Below are positions 1-10,849 of a stretch of DNA of 64,000 nt, piece by piece; the stretch's first letter is position 1, and the number at the start of each line of letters is the position of its first letter. Source of the stretch: Liolophura sinensis (lineage: Eukaryota; Mollusca; Polyplacophora; Chitonida; Chitonidae). The notes under the pieces were generated by a model. That model had not been told where the DNA came from and searched no databases. It was given only the letters and a program-made list of their open reading frames with translations. Made by a program: the position numbers and the translations under genes. The stretch spans positions 67,616,984 through 67,680,983 of the forward strand of contig NC_088300.1 in NCBI RefSeq assembly GCF_032854445.1, given 5' to 3'.

Positions 1-366
1 TGCCTATACAGAAATTTAGACAGAGAGAAAACAACAGCAGTGCTTTTATTTATTGGTTAACAGTTTTGTTCTCTTGCTTCCTCCTCTGTGACGTGGAGTT
101 CAGGAGCTCCCGCCACTTATACCGGACGCCGTCCAGGAAAAAACAGCGTACTGGAAACCTGTGCCTGTAACAGGTGCGACAAGTATAAATGAGGAGCAAG
201 GATGTCAGGCCTCATCCACTTAGTTGAAGCAGGAGTCCTTTTTTTGTGATGTCTTTCATGTTTCTGGTCTTCGTTTCCTTGGTGTTAATTTTCTTTCGTC
301 CCATGGGTCTTCTTATTGTTTTCCCTGTCTTCTTCTTTAATTGATTTCCTTTTCTATTTCCAACTT
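1..366. other. No gene recognised; flank of retroelement block
   Basis: I see no coding frame, RNA gene or clear repeat here. It lies directly downstream (minus-strand sense) of the SGNH pseudogene and may be its 3' untranslated part or part of the same mobile element, which would continue beyond the window edge. Confidence 0.4.
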
Positions 367-935
367 TTATTCGTGGCCTCCCATGGCGGCGCAGACAGCA
401 CGTTTCATAGACCGGTAGAACAGTTCCTGGCCTAGAGTGCTTAGGTGCACTCCGTCGTTGGTTAGAATTTGCTTTTGTGGTCGGATCAGTCCCCTGTGTC
501 TTCAGAAGGTGGCCAATTGGTTGTTTGTCAGCTTCTTGTTAATTTCTTGTTGGATTTTTGTATTATAAATGTGGACCGAAATTCGCCGAGTACCTGACGG
601 TAAAGAAGCTGGCTGATGTAGATCCTTGGAATTTGGAATTTCGATTTAAGTGCACCAACATAGTCTAAAATATCAGCGCAAATTGCTGCTGCTGATTTGT
701 GAGAGCCTGCATCGTTTCCCCCAGTGTGGAGGATAACTAGGTCAGGTTTTGTCTCCTGAAGGAGACTTTCCAATCTTCCAGAGCATCTAAGTGTCCCAAC
801 TCTAGCTCCCCCAATGCCAAAGAACCGAATGTCCTGGCCTGTTCCAAAGTCGATTCTAGAGTTTGGGATCGAATTTCGAAGGATACTATTCTCCAGCCTA
901 TGAACGTAACTGCTGCCGATAATTAAGATTTTCAC
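367..935 (-). pseudogene. SGNH/GDSL-type hydrolase domain, broken
   Basis: An SGNH-hydrolase-like fold can be read in two frames. The N-terminal part shows GSSYVHRLE (Ser block), GIGGARVG and LHTGGNDAG (the GxND block). After a frameshift near 540 the second frame carries NDGVHLS, the Asp-x-x-His block with the catalytic His, and ends at a stop at 367-369. That second frame is also interrupted by an in-frame TGA near 504-506. The first codon read is GTG and the frame stays open a few codons upstream, so the true 5' part is probably missing at the neighbouring LINE. Esterase-type SGNH domains occur in ORF1 of CR1-like LINEs and in some tyrosine-recombinase retrotransposons, so this is more likely element-derived than a host gene. 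Catalysis is inferred only from motif order. Confidence 0.6.
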
Positions 936-1463
936 CCTTGTTTTTTTTGTTGTTGTTGTTGTTCCTGTGAAAATGAGATAATGTATATCTTAAGCAAGAA
1001 GATATTTGATAAAACAGATACTTAGGGGCAAATTAGTGGTATAGCTACCAATCAAAAATTGATAGAGGGTCTGCCCTCGTATGATATATACACATTTGTA
1101 AATAAATAGAAAATAAATATCAACTAATAAGAATAGATAAATAACAACAAACAAGAGGGCAGATTAGTAAATGGAGAAATATTATTAATTACTACAGTTA
1201 TCAACTTTTGTGGTTACATTGTTTTCGTGTGCTATGTTTTTTGCATATCGGTTTCATGGACGTTTTATCGGCCTTCAAGATCAAGGTATCGCCGATATAG
1301 TTGGGGATAAAGTTGTAGGAAGGAATTATGTATCTGTGGAATAAACCGCGTGTGTTTGGTAATTTCGGAAAATGCACTGTTTTTAATCAGAGAAGGTGAC
1401 GTATTGTTGACTAGAGCAGAAACGGCCGTTATTGGTATCGCCGTTGTTGGTCAATTATGTTTA

Positions 1464-4260
1464 TTAGATTCGGCTTTCGTAACCCGTCGATTTGATGTAT
1501 TCTTTTAGTAAGGAGAATATTTGTGCTCTCAGGTGTGGTTTGGGGTTAAGGATAGTCTGAAGGTCAAGTTCACATTTGTAGATTTTCAGGCATTCTGCCA
1601 ATCGTCTTCGTTCTTTACCGTGTTTAATATATTGTAGGAAATAGTGCTCTATGGTTTCATCATCCTCTTGACAGGCTGGGCAAGTTGGTGAAGAATTTTG
1701 GATTATAGTTGCTAGATGTGCTTTGAGCCCTGTTTTCCCTAGTCTCAGGGGTGATATGTTTTTGTCATCTTGGTTATTCAATAATTGGAACGAATTTAAT
1801 TTTGTAATCGTTCCGTCTAATATTTTATAGTGCCACCGTCCGCGGGATTCTTTATCCCATTCCGCTTTCCACTGATTGTTAATTTGGATATTGATCAATG
1901 TATATATTTCAGTTTGGCTCAGGGGAACGTCTATATCTTGTTGATATTTCTGTAGGCTCGATTTTGCTGTCTGATCTGCAATTTCATTTCCTCGAATATT
2001 AACGTGCGCTGGAACCCATGCTAGAGTCAGTTCGGTTTTTTGTTTCTGTATTTTGTTAGTTAGCGAGATTATTTCTTGTAGGAGGTCTGGTCTGCTCTCA
2101 GATTTGGAGCTTTGGATGGAAATTAATCCTCTGAGAGAGTCGCTTAGTATGGCTACTCGGTTTGGTTTGTTCTCAAGAATCCATTGTAGTGCCATTGTAA
2201 TTGCAACTAATTCACTAGTATAGACGGAGAGGTGGTTGAGTAGTTTATAGTTTTTAACTATGTTTAGATCTGGTATTGCAAATGGTGATCTAGTGTGACC
2301 CTGCACATTTTTAGATCCGTCAGTATATATTTTTAGATGACCGTTGTAGTGTTCGTGGAAGTGTTCTAAGGTTTGAGCTTTGATATATACTGGGTTTTCC
2401 AGTTTTGAAATTTGGTCGTGGAGTGCAATGTCTATTTGGGTAGTTTGCAATAACCACGAGGGTTGATATGCATTTTCTTGTTGCTTTGGCAAGGCAATGT
2501 CATATTTGCAAAGTAGTCTGTTGATTTTATATCCTATTGGAGTTGAGTGTTTTGTCCATTTTTTCCCCAGATATTCATATTCAAAATATGGGAGGATTAG
2601 ATTGTAACATGGATGTGTATTACCGTAATCGCTTATTTTTTCTGCATATTTGAGGGTTAGTTGTTCTCTTCTAAGGTGAAGGGGTTTTTCAAGTGTTTCT
2701 ACTTGGAGACTGCAAAGCCAGGTGCCTTTGAAGGCTCCTCTTGCTACTTTTAAGGCAGAATATTGGATACTATCAATTCGCTGTAGAGTTTTGCACTCGG
2801 AATGATAGACTATTGCACCATAGTCTATTTTGGAGCGAATTAGACGCTGGCACATTTTTATGAGTGTGAATTTGTTGGCTCCCCATTTAGTGCCTGAAAT
2901 GCATCTCATTAGACTGAGATCGCGTTGGCATCTAATTGTGAGGTCATCAGTATGATCTTTCCATGTTAATCTGCTATCAAGAATCATACCTAGGTATTTC
3001 ACTTTTTCTTCGATTTCCATTTTCTTTTTACCTAAGAAAAGTTCAATATTTACTTTTCTTCTGTTTGTAAAGACAATACCTGTTGTTTTAGTGGCTGAGA
3101 ATTTAAATCCCCAGTGGTCGACCCAGTTCGAGATGGTGTTTAGTGTTTTCTGTATAGCATTTTTGATTTTCTTTATAGATTTGCCTGTTTTCCATATTGC
3201 CGCATCGTCAGCAAATAGTGACTGCTCTATTTTTGGATGGTTACTGTCTATTGTATTTGCTAAACCGTTTATCAGAATGTTAAATAACGTCGGGCTTAGT
3301 ACGCTCCCTTGAGTTGTACCATTTTGTTGAGTGTGTCTTTTATATGAAGTTTGTCCAAGTCTGACTTTAAAGTTCCGATTTCTTAGGAAATCATTTATCC
3401 AGTGTTGGATTCTTCCTTTTATCCCGAGTTTATCGAATTGGAGTATAACTCCATCCTGCCAAACGAGGTCGAAGGCTTTTTCAAAATCTAGAAAAACAGC
3501 CAGAGTGAATTCGTGCCTAATTATCCCCTTTCGGATTTGATGTTGTAATTTTGTTAGATGGTCGTATGTACTTCGTCCTTTTCTAAATCCACTTTGTGTT
3601 TCATTTAGTACTTTATTTTTAGCAAGATGAAATTCTAGTCTGTTTTTGACCATAGTTTCCATTAGTTTACATAGGCATGACGTGAGCGATATTGGGCGGT
3701 AGGAGGAACAATCTGATGGGTTTTTTCCAGTTTTTTGGATGGGAATGACAATGGACGATTTCCAACTTTGTGGCAGCTGTTTTTTCCTCCAACTTGTATT
3801 TATGAGTTTTAGTATTATATTTTGTGTTTTTAGCGGTAAGTGTTTCAGGATTTTGTAGCCTAATTTGTCTTCGCCTGGTGAGGTTTCTTTTTTATAGTGA
3901 ATGGCTTTGTGATATTCCTGTAGGGAGAAATCTTTGTTAAGATCATGTTCAACGTGATCATCGGGCTCTAGTTGTAGAAATGTGTTATCCTTGATTATTT
4001 CGAACGATGGATTAAGGTTTCGATCGCTGCTATTTTCTGCGAAGGTTTTTGCGAGGCATTCTGCTTTTTCCTCATTGATTTTGTGTTTGTGATCCAAAGT
4101 TGGGATTGGATTGATGGTTTTGCCTTGTATATGTTTAAGTTTGTTCCATACCTGCTTTGAATTTGTTTTTGTATCAAGTGTTTCACAGTAGTTCTCCCAG
4201 TATTTGGCTTTGGCACGGGAGGCTGATTTTTCGGCTTCAGTTTTCAAGTTTTTGTATTTT
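1464..4260 (-). pseudogene. LINE reverse transcriptase plus RNase H
   Basis: A long frame open from about 4260 to the stop at 1464 (at least 927 residues). RT motifs in order: YRPISLTSCLCKLMET, VFLDFEKAFD (first catalytic Asp), GTTQGSVLSP and the active site SLFADDAAIW. RNase H follows with YTDGS, YTSEL, LSDSLR and GNEIADQ, so the D-E-D-D residues are all there. Near the C terminus CPAC...EHYFLQY resembles the usual C-x2-C...H...C motif, but the last Cys position is Tyr. The frame is separated from the endonuclease by a frameshift near 4245-4260 and a TAA near 4310-4312, so a single intact polyprotein is no longer encoded. RT and RNase H look uninterrupted, which suggests fairly recent insertion. 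Confidence 0.85.
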
Positions 4261-4311
4261 TTCGTGGTCTGTATGTAATCTGGTTCTTTTGAATTTACGC
4301 AGTGCTCTTTT

Positions 4312-4899
4312 TTAGTTTCTTATATTTGCAGCACATTCACTGTTCCACCAGGGAACAGGATTTGCAGGCCTCTTATGCTGGGAGGAAATAGGGATGTGTT
4401 GTTCTGCAATCCTGAGTATATTATCAGTAAGTTTTTGGTTGAATAGGTCTATATTGGAGAGGCAGTCATCATCAATGAATATATTTTGGCAATCTTTCTT
4501 AAAATTTTCCCAGTTTGCTTTGTGGAACAGAAATTTGGGGTTGTTGAGATTTATTTCAGATTGAGGTGACATACCAAGTTCTGTCATGATAGCGAAATGG
4601 TCACTCCCGAGTGTATTTGGTATAACATTCCAGCTTGATTTAGGTGCGAGATCGGGTGTGGTAATAGTGAGATCTATTGCTGAAGTGTTGCCTGTGACGA
4701 AGTCTATTCTTGTTCCCTCGCCGTCGTTTAGGAAGACTAGGTTGTGTTCTTCTAACCATGCTTGTACTGTGTTACCACGGTCGTCACTATGTTTACACTT
4801 TGCATCCCATAAAGGGTTATGGCTATTGAAATCGTCGCTAATAATAGCACTTGGGCTGAACATAGAAATAATATTGTCGAGTTCTGTTCTGGATATTAT
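4312..4899 (-). pseudogene. LINE endonuclease, C-terminal part only
   Basis: About 196 residues of an APE-like endonuclease: DDFNSHNPLWD (normally GDFN; the Gly is replaced by Asp), SAIDLTITTP and SDHFAI (the catalytic Asp-His pair), then the linker to RT ending in WWNSECAANIR. The N-terminal half, including the catalytic Glu block, is missing because the element is truncated at about 4899. The frame ends at a TAA at about 4310-4312, after which similar linker sequence continues, so the stop is probably a later mutation. Confidence 0.75.
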
Positions 4900-5093
4900 C
4901 GATGTACAGCGCGACACGGCCTTATATAGGGCAAATCACGTGGTAAGTAATATAGGTAATGACATCTAGTGGTTCATTTACAGGGGAGATAACCCATAAA
5001 AAGGAATTACAAAACAGTGGAGCATTCATTCACAAAACATATTATTGTAAGCAACATAATACAAACATTTAATAATAATACGAAAACATAACA
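4900..5093 (-). repeat. 3' LTR fragment of gypsy element
   Basis: Matches 10656-10849 over its whole length and ends in cataaca like the complete LTR. The other 341 bp expected at its left are absent; LINE sequence abuts at 4899. The flanking internal sequence at 5094-5110 is purine-rich on the minus strand, a possible polypurine tract. Confidence 0.85.
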
Positions 5094-5513
5094 TTACCCA
5101 CGCCTCTAAACCAGTCTCGTCCCGAGGCTGGCTCGGGTAACGCTACCGTAGTAAAACAAAATTCAAATTCACTGATCAATGTTCATAGTAATTATAGGTC
5201 GAGTTTTCAAAATTTACAATGTTCACTCATATTCCTCCCGTTCCTCGGTCTTCGTGTGTCTCCTCTTGATCCCGTTGCACTGGGTAGACTTGTCACTCAT
5301 CTCTGGTCCCGTCTAGGTAGACACGTCTCTGCCGCGGCTAGTGGTGGATGTTTCCAGACTGGCCTCAATGGAGCCGATCTGCAGGCTTCGTCTGGTATTG
5401 GCGACGCTCTGTCCTCCAACAAGACAGGTGTACCACGCGAACTGCTGTCTTGATTTGCCGGTCGTTTAGGTGTGAGCACCGGGCTGGGGCGAGTGGGCCT
5501 CCTTAAGGGGACC
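5094..5513 (-). other. Gypsy 3' internal region
   Basis: Lies between the integrase stop and the 3' LTR. A Pro/Arg-rich minus-strand frame (5297-5548) overlaps the end of the integrase frame in another phase. It may be the original C-terminal tail of Pol displaced by a frameshift near 5540, or chance. Confidence 0.35.
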
Positions 5514-7137
5514 TCAGCTGTGGCTTCCCTGATTTTCCCATCCCGCATCTGTGACAGACTGGAATGTCACCTCTCCACGTCTCCGTACATCTGACAGGCG
5601 CTCAGACGAATAACTACACTGCTTGCAACTATGTTTCTGCCTGCGGTGTTTGGCAAAGATATGCTCTGCCATTCCCTGTGGAGAGTTAAATATCTCGACG
5701 CAAAACGGACACTTTGGCATAGCTACAGGGTGCTGCACGACAGACTTTACTCTGACCATCTCTGCATGCGGTCTCCGTGACTGTTCACTCTGTCTGGCTG
5801 AAATCGAAGGAGCCTTGGCTTTTATGCTCTCATTAGTCACGTGGTACACACAGAAATCCCCCAGGTACCCAGGGCGTCGGCGGATTCTGTTGCCTGACCC
5901 TCCAGAAGTTCCGATTGCAGCTTCTGTGCTGAGGGGCTCTCCACAGTTAACTTCAACTGTCGGTTCCCGTACTACCGACTGGTATTCATATATAACTTCG
6001 GGTCTCTGGTGGCTCTTATTTGTTTCTGATATTTTTGTGGGTCGAATGTAGGATTTCAATCGATCCGCGTGGACTACCTTCGCTTTCTTTCCCATCTGCA
6101 CTCGGTAGGTGACGTCATTGTATTTGTTCAGGATGGTATACGGTCCGGTCCACCATTTCTGCAGCTTAGGTGACAATCCCTTCTTTCTCTGTGGAGGAAA
6201 CAGCCAAATTTGGTCCCCAACTTGAAATCTTTGCCACTTCAACTTAGTGTCATAACGACGTTTCTGTTTGTGCAGGGCACATCCTAGGTGTTTTCGAGCT
6301 AACTCGTGGACAGTCTTTAGGTTCTCCCCTAACTCGTCTGTATAATCTTTATGGGAGATCTCCGTCCGTCCAGGAGTTGATTCAGTTTCTAATTCGGCCG
6401 GTAATGTAACCTCCCGCCCCAGGAAGGTATAATTTGGAGAAAATTTCGTCGTCTCATGATCTGCGGCCCGGTATGCCATGCACACGAGTTGTAGATGCAG
6501 ATTTGTGGACACGTATGAGCTTGACATATTCTGTAACGTGCGGTTCATGCACTCTACCATGCCGTCTGATACGGAGTAGTCCGTGTCTTGTGGATATCCA
6601 ACAAATCGCACAACCGTGTCATCAACCGAGATTCAAATTGACTCCCTTGGTCCGAATGAATGATTCTCGGCACCCCAAAGCGGCAAACTACTTCGTCGAC
6701 CAGGACTGTAGCGAGAGTTTCCGCCTCCATGTTAGGAAAAGCATGCGCCTCTACCCATTTGCTGAAATAGTCTTGAATCACTAGGATGTACATATTCCCG
6801 TTCACTGTCTTGGGTAATGGCCCCAAGAGATCCATCGCTATTCTCTCCATAGGCGTGTTCGTTTTCCATAAGGTTTCTTTTGGGCTCAAGTGGCACAAGA
6901 TTCACACCATTTGCGGACATCTCGCTGGAGGTCAAACCAGTAGAATTTATGCCGGATCTTACTGACTGTTTTCGCAACTCCCAAGTGTCCACCTGCAGGA
7001 GAATTGTGACTCATTTCCAGGACTTTATTACAAAAGGAAAGCGGAACGACTAGCTGGTCTCTAGAGTGGCGGCCGTTTTCCTCAAACCACTTACGACACA
7101 AAATACCATCTTTCATGTACAGTCGGTCCCATTGTGC
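5514..7137 (-). pseudogene. Gypsy integrase with C-terminal Cys2His2 zinc fingers
   Basis: Three pieces in order. 6886-7116 has the HHCC zinc domain (HNSPAGGHLG ... CESC). 6554-6898 has the catalytic core with AMDLLGPLP (first Asp) and HSDQGSQF (second Asp). 5514-6611 has DGMVECMNR (the Glu of DDE) and a GPY module (KWWTGPYTIL). After a linker comes CPFC...HIFAKH, a C-x2-C-x12-H-x4-H finger, and the start of a second (CKQC). Frameshifts at about 6890 and 6570 separate the pieces. The preceding RT frame ends at a TGA at 7138-7140 that is in phase with the first integrase piece, so it is probably a Trp-to-stop mutation. Integration by DDE strand transfer is the family role. Confidence 0.85.
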
Positions 7138-8626
7138 TCAGTAAGACTTGAACTCCGGTTTCAGACAAGAAACGCTGTCCCAGTTCGATCTTTTTCCATC
7201 GGCGAGCCCATGGATAACCTGTGCTAGGCAAAGATCATCGTTCTGCGCCCTTCGGACGTCAGATGACATGCCGCCCAAGGTAACTGATTGAACATCAACT
7301 ACATCTTCAGTCTGGCCTCGTAATCCGCATTCTTCGCCTTTGCACTGTCTGCATGGGGCTCTGGACAACCCGTCAGCATTGCTATGCAGTCTACCAGCTC
7401 GATGTTGGATCTGAAAATCATATGTGGCAAGCATATTTAGCCAGCGTGCCATCTGTCCCTCGGGCTTCTTAAACTGCATTGCCCAGCGCAGTGCACTATG
7501 ATCTGTTCTCAGTTGAAACCGTTTGCCATAAAGGTATGGTTTGAAATACTTGACAAAATGCACTACAGCTAGCAGCTCTTTTCGTGTGACACGATATTGT
7601 CGTTCACTCTTCGTAAGTGTCCTACATCCGTACGCCACCACACGCTCTACGCCGTCTATGCATTGCGATAGGACAGCACCTATGCCATTGTTGCATGTGT
7701 CAGTGTCCAGAATGAATGTTTCTGCAAAATTCGGGTGGGCCCACACAGGGGCAGTGGTTAAAGCAGCCTTCAACTTTTCAAACGCCGCTTCGCAATCCGA
7801 CGTCCACACAAAGGGTCTATGTTTCTGTGTGAGTCTATGTAGGGGTACCACAATGCTTCCAAACGACTTGACAAACTTCCTGTAATAGGAATCTAGGCCC
7901 AGAAAGCTGCGCACCTCAGTCGCGCTCTTTGGACGAGGCCAATCACAGACAGTGACTTTATCTGGGCAAGGCCGAATGCCCCTCTGGTTAACGACATATC
8001 CGAGGAAAGTGACGTCTCGGTCGAAAAGAGAGCACTTGTTAGGTTTGAGACGTAACCCTGCCTGTTGCAACCTCTGCAAAACGCCCTCTAACCTTGCCAG
8101 ATGTTCTCCAAAGTTCCGTCCAAACATTAGGATATCATCGAGGTAGATGAGACATGTCTCCCATCTTAGGCCAGCGCACACAGTCTCCATTAAACGTTCA
8201 AACGTGCTGGGAGCATTACATAAGCCAAATGGCATTACGTTAATCTCATAAAGCCCTCGATGAGTAGTGAAAGCTGTCTTCGGCCTATTGGCAGGATTCA
8301 TCTCTACCTGCCAGTATCCACTCCGAAGATCCATGGTGGAAAACAGAACGGATCCGGCAAGGGCGTCAAGGGAATCATCCACTCTAGAGAGAGGATATGC
8401 GTCCTTGACCGTCACCTGGTTCAACCGGCGGTAGTCCACACAAAAGCGAAGACTACCATCTTTTTTCTTGACGAGTATAACGGGGGAAGCCCAGGGGCTG
8501 TTCGAAGGCCTTATTATGCCGCGTTCCAACATGCTGTCGACCTGTTTACTTATCTCCGCTCTTATTACAGGAGAGACTCGCCTTGGCTGTTGCTTTAGCG
8601 CTCTACCGCTACCGAATTTCCCCTAA
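7138..8626 (-). pseudogene. Gypsy reverse transcriptase and RNase H
   Basis: The frame is open from about 8620. RT motifs: SPWASPVILVKKKDG, FSTMDLRSGYWQV (first Asp), MPFGLCNAPSTFERLM, IYLDDILMF (YLDD active site) and FLGYVV. The RNase H part has FILDTDTCNNGIGAVL, RKELLAVVHF, LRTDHSALRW and SNADGLSR, so catalytic acids are present. The linker that normally separates protease and RT by several dozen residues is almost absent: protease-frame sequence ends at 8609 and RT-type sequence (ALKQQPRRVSP) starts in another phase close by. I infer a small deletion with frameshift. Confidence 0.9.
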
Positions 8627-10248
8627 AGAGGACAACTTCTCGGCTGGTTCTACTAGGCCGAGCATCAGATCATCAGACGATCGCTGCAGTTGGCAGCTAA
8701 CAACAGCCTCATGCTTTGCCGGTATGTTGATGCTTTCTCTCAACGATGCTCTATTGCAAGCATGGCTTTCTTCTTCTAATAGGTTAACAGATTTCCGTCC
8801 AAGCTTCATGGATCCATTTTCCAAATCCAACATGCACTTGTTTTTCCGCAGGAAGTCAAGACCAAGTATTCCCTGTCCACTGACTGCTGCCACTACAGCT
8901 TCTTGTCTAGTTTTCTGCCCAGAGAAATCTTTTTCGAAACAACCAAACCCTTTGGTTTCCAGTGGTGTCCCGTCAGCTAGTACCAGTGTTTTCGACATCT
9001 GCTCCAGCTCTGGTATGTCGGCTGGCGATAGTTTTTCGAAAAGATCATTCGACAGGATGGTAACCGAAGCACCTGTGTCCGCGACAAAGTCAGCTTGAAT
9101 ACGTTGACTAACACGAACGGCAAATCCTCTGTCCACGCTGGCTAACGATCCCCCGCCAAGTTTAACTTCCTTCAAGGAAGATAATGTTGACTTCTGGGAG
9201 GTCGAATTACGGGTTCCGCCCCCCGTTGAATTATTATTTGGACTATCTCGTCGGAAATGCCCATCTTCGCCACACTGATAACACTTGGATGAACGCGGCC
9301 TTCTTTCCCTTCCGCCAGTCTTTTTATGTGAATTGGACGGTCCATCTTTGGTTTGAGCCAAGATATCCTTGACGATTTCTGCAATTTTGTCTCGCAGTCC
9401 TTTCTCGTCATCCTCCTGGTTTGACTCTACGGCTCTGACACGGGTTGTCTTTCCACCTCTGCGTTCTTCTGCCTTCTGACATGCGTCATGCTCGAAAGCT
9501 AACTGAACAGTTTCGTCAAAATTCTTGGACCTGGTCCTTTGTACCCTCAGTCTCATCTCTGGGGTGTTAGGGTAACCTAGTGTCACCAGCCTACGTATGG
9601 CCTGACCAAGTTCAAGGAGGGATTCTTCCGGTTTCCGTCGCCTTCCACGCAGTTCAGATTTGTACAGCTCTTCCATGTTCGGCGGTGCAAATCTCTGACG
9701 TAAAGCGTTTACCAAACTGGAATAACTGGCTTTTGTTCCTCCACTGAAAAAACCTAGAATTGCCTGGGCGGGTCCCCTCAGACTAATGGCCAAATACAGC
9801 CCTCGCTGTTCATCTGTCCAGCCATTTATTTCCGCACATGCGTCAAAGTAAGTGTGGTAATCTATCCGCGGGGATGATCCATCAAAAGAAGCTGGGATAA
9901 CCAAAGGCTTTCCTCTCTCGCGGGTCTCACCTCTTCCGGTCCCGATAATTCCGCCCGTCCTCGTGGCTCCCTGGAGATCGCAGACAACTCTCGCACAAAT
10001 TGCGTCAGCCTCCTATTGGTTGTAGCTATTTCTTGGTCTAAATCTCCTACACTCAGTCCAGCACCACCTGACAGATGAGGATTAGTACTTGACGGCGTTT
10101 GTCGGGAAGGTGCGTCCATTTCACTTCTTATACCCGAATCAGTCGTCACCCGCCGACGTCTTTGAGTCACGTTTCTTTGCAGAAAGGATCCACTCTCGTC
10201 TTCTTCTCTGTCGCTACTGCGCAGTAGTTCACGCAGTGCGCTATCCAT
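8609..10248 (-). pseudogene. Gypsy Gag and aspartic protease
   Basis: The Gag start is in the frame 9862-10248 (first Met at 10248, close to the primer site). The capsid-like part, zinc knuckle and protease are in the frame 8609-9904. The two overlap in different phases near 9900, indicating one indel. The zinc knuckle reads CYQCGEDGHFRRDS, where the fourth ligand expected as Cys is Ser, so it looks damaged. The protease motif is ADFVADTGASVTIL, with a later ILGLDFL block typical of pepsin-like retroelement proteases. Confidence 0.85.
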
Positions 10249-10300
10249 AGTTAGCGGTTCAAACCAATCTACACTGCGTCACCGACGATCTTATCCCACC

Positions 10301-10310
10301 GCTGCCACCA
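10301..10310 (-). promoter_or_regulatory. Candidate primer-binding site of gypsy element
   Basis: On the minus strand TGGTGGCAGC starts 4 nt after the end of the 5' LTR. TGG at this position is the usual complement of a tRNA 3' CCA end. I do not assign the tRNA. Confidence 0.6.
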
Positions 10311-10314
10311 AATG

Positions 10315-10849
10315 TGTTACGGAGCCAGGTAACACAATAATATAAGGATCGTCCATAAAGCTTAATTCCCAGGGACAGACTTGTTTCGAGCTTGGGCTCC
10401 CGAGATTGATAGACGAACCAGAACACACTGGATGAGTTTGCGACAGTTTATTGAAGATATATATACAGAGAGGTAATGCGCACGCACTCAGTCCGGCCCT
10501 CGTAATCAGGACAGAAGCTGGCGTGAAAGGCTCCGATAGCCTTCTGAAGGCTGTAAGCTTCGTTTAATACCCGCCAGGCCTTATTCAGGACTTTGCCTCA
10601 GTGTCCTTATTCAGGAAGAGAGACGAGTTCTCCGAGCTAGCTCTGCAAGAACTGCCGATGTACAGCTCGACAGGGCCTTATATAGGGCAAATCACGAGGT
10701 AAGTAACACAGGTAATGACATCTAGTGGTTCATTTACAGGGGAGATAACCCATACAAAGGAATTACAAAACAGTGGAGCATTCATTCACAAAACATATTA
10801 TTGTCTGCAACATAATACAAACATTTAATAATAATACGGAAACATAACA
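10315..10849 (-). repeat. Complete 5' LTR of gypsy element (535 bp)
   Basis: Bounded by the inverted ends TGTTA and TAACA. The last 194 bp recur at 4900-5093. Because the element reads on the minus strand, this copy is the promoter-bearing 5' LTR. Confidence 0.85.

Larger units (their letters stand above)
941..4899 (-). mobile_element. 5'-truncated APE-RT-RNase H LINE (I/Jockey superfamily, Nimb-like)
   Basis: A non-LTR retrotransposon read on the minus strand: the C-terminal part of an apurinic-type endonuclease, then reverse transcriptase, RNase H and a C-terminal Cys/His motif. The 5' end is lost; the element stops at about 4899, where LTR sequence of the gypsy element begins. The likely 3' end is an A-rich tail seen on the plus strand as gttgttgttgtt beside t(8) near 941-962. 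No target-site duplication is visible, and the two flanks do not match each other. An RNase H domain downstream of RT places it in the I superfamily rather than CR1 or RTE; naming it Nimb-like is tentative. Confidence 0.8.
4900..10849 (-). mobile_element. Ty3/gypsy LTR retrotransposon, decayed
   Basis: Minus-strand order: 5' LTR (10315-10849), primer-binding site, Gag, protease, RT, RNase H, integrase, 3' LTR fragment (4900-5093). RT before integrase is the Ty3/gypsy order. The right LTR begins TGTTAC and ends ATAACA. The left LTR keeps only its last 194 bp, which align to 10656-10849 without gaps and with about 9 differences by eye (about 5%). Coding is interrupted at about 9900, 8600, 7138, 6890 and 6570, so the element cannot make its own proteins. 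I see no envelope gene. The intact flank starts atata at 10850, but a target duplication cannot be tested because the other end is gone. Confidence 0.9.

Noticed and set aside
5514-10248. Endogenous retrovirus rather than LTR retrotransposon
   Set aside because: No envelope-like frame lies between integrase and the 3' LTR.
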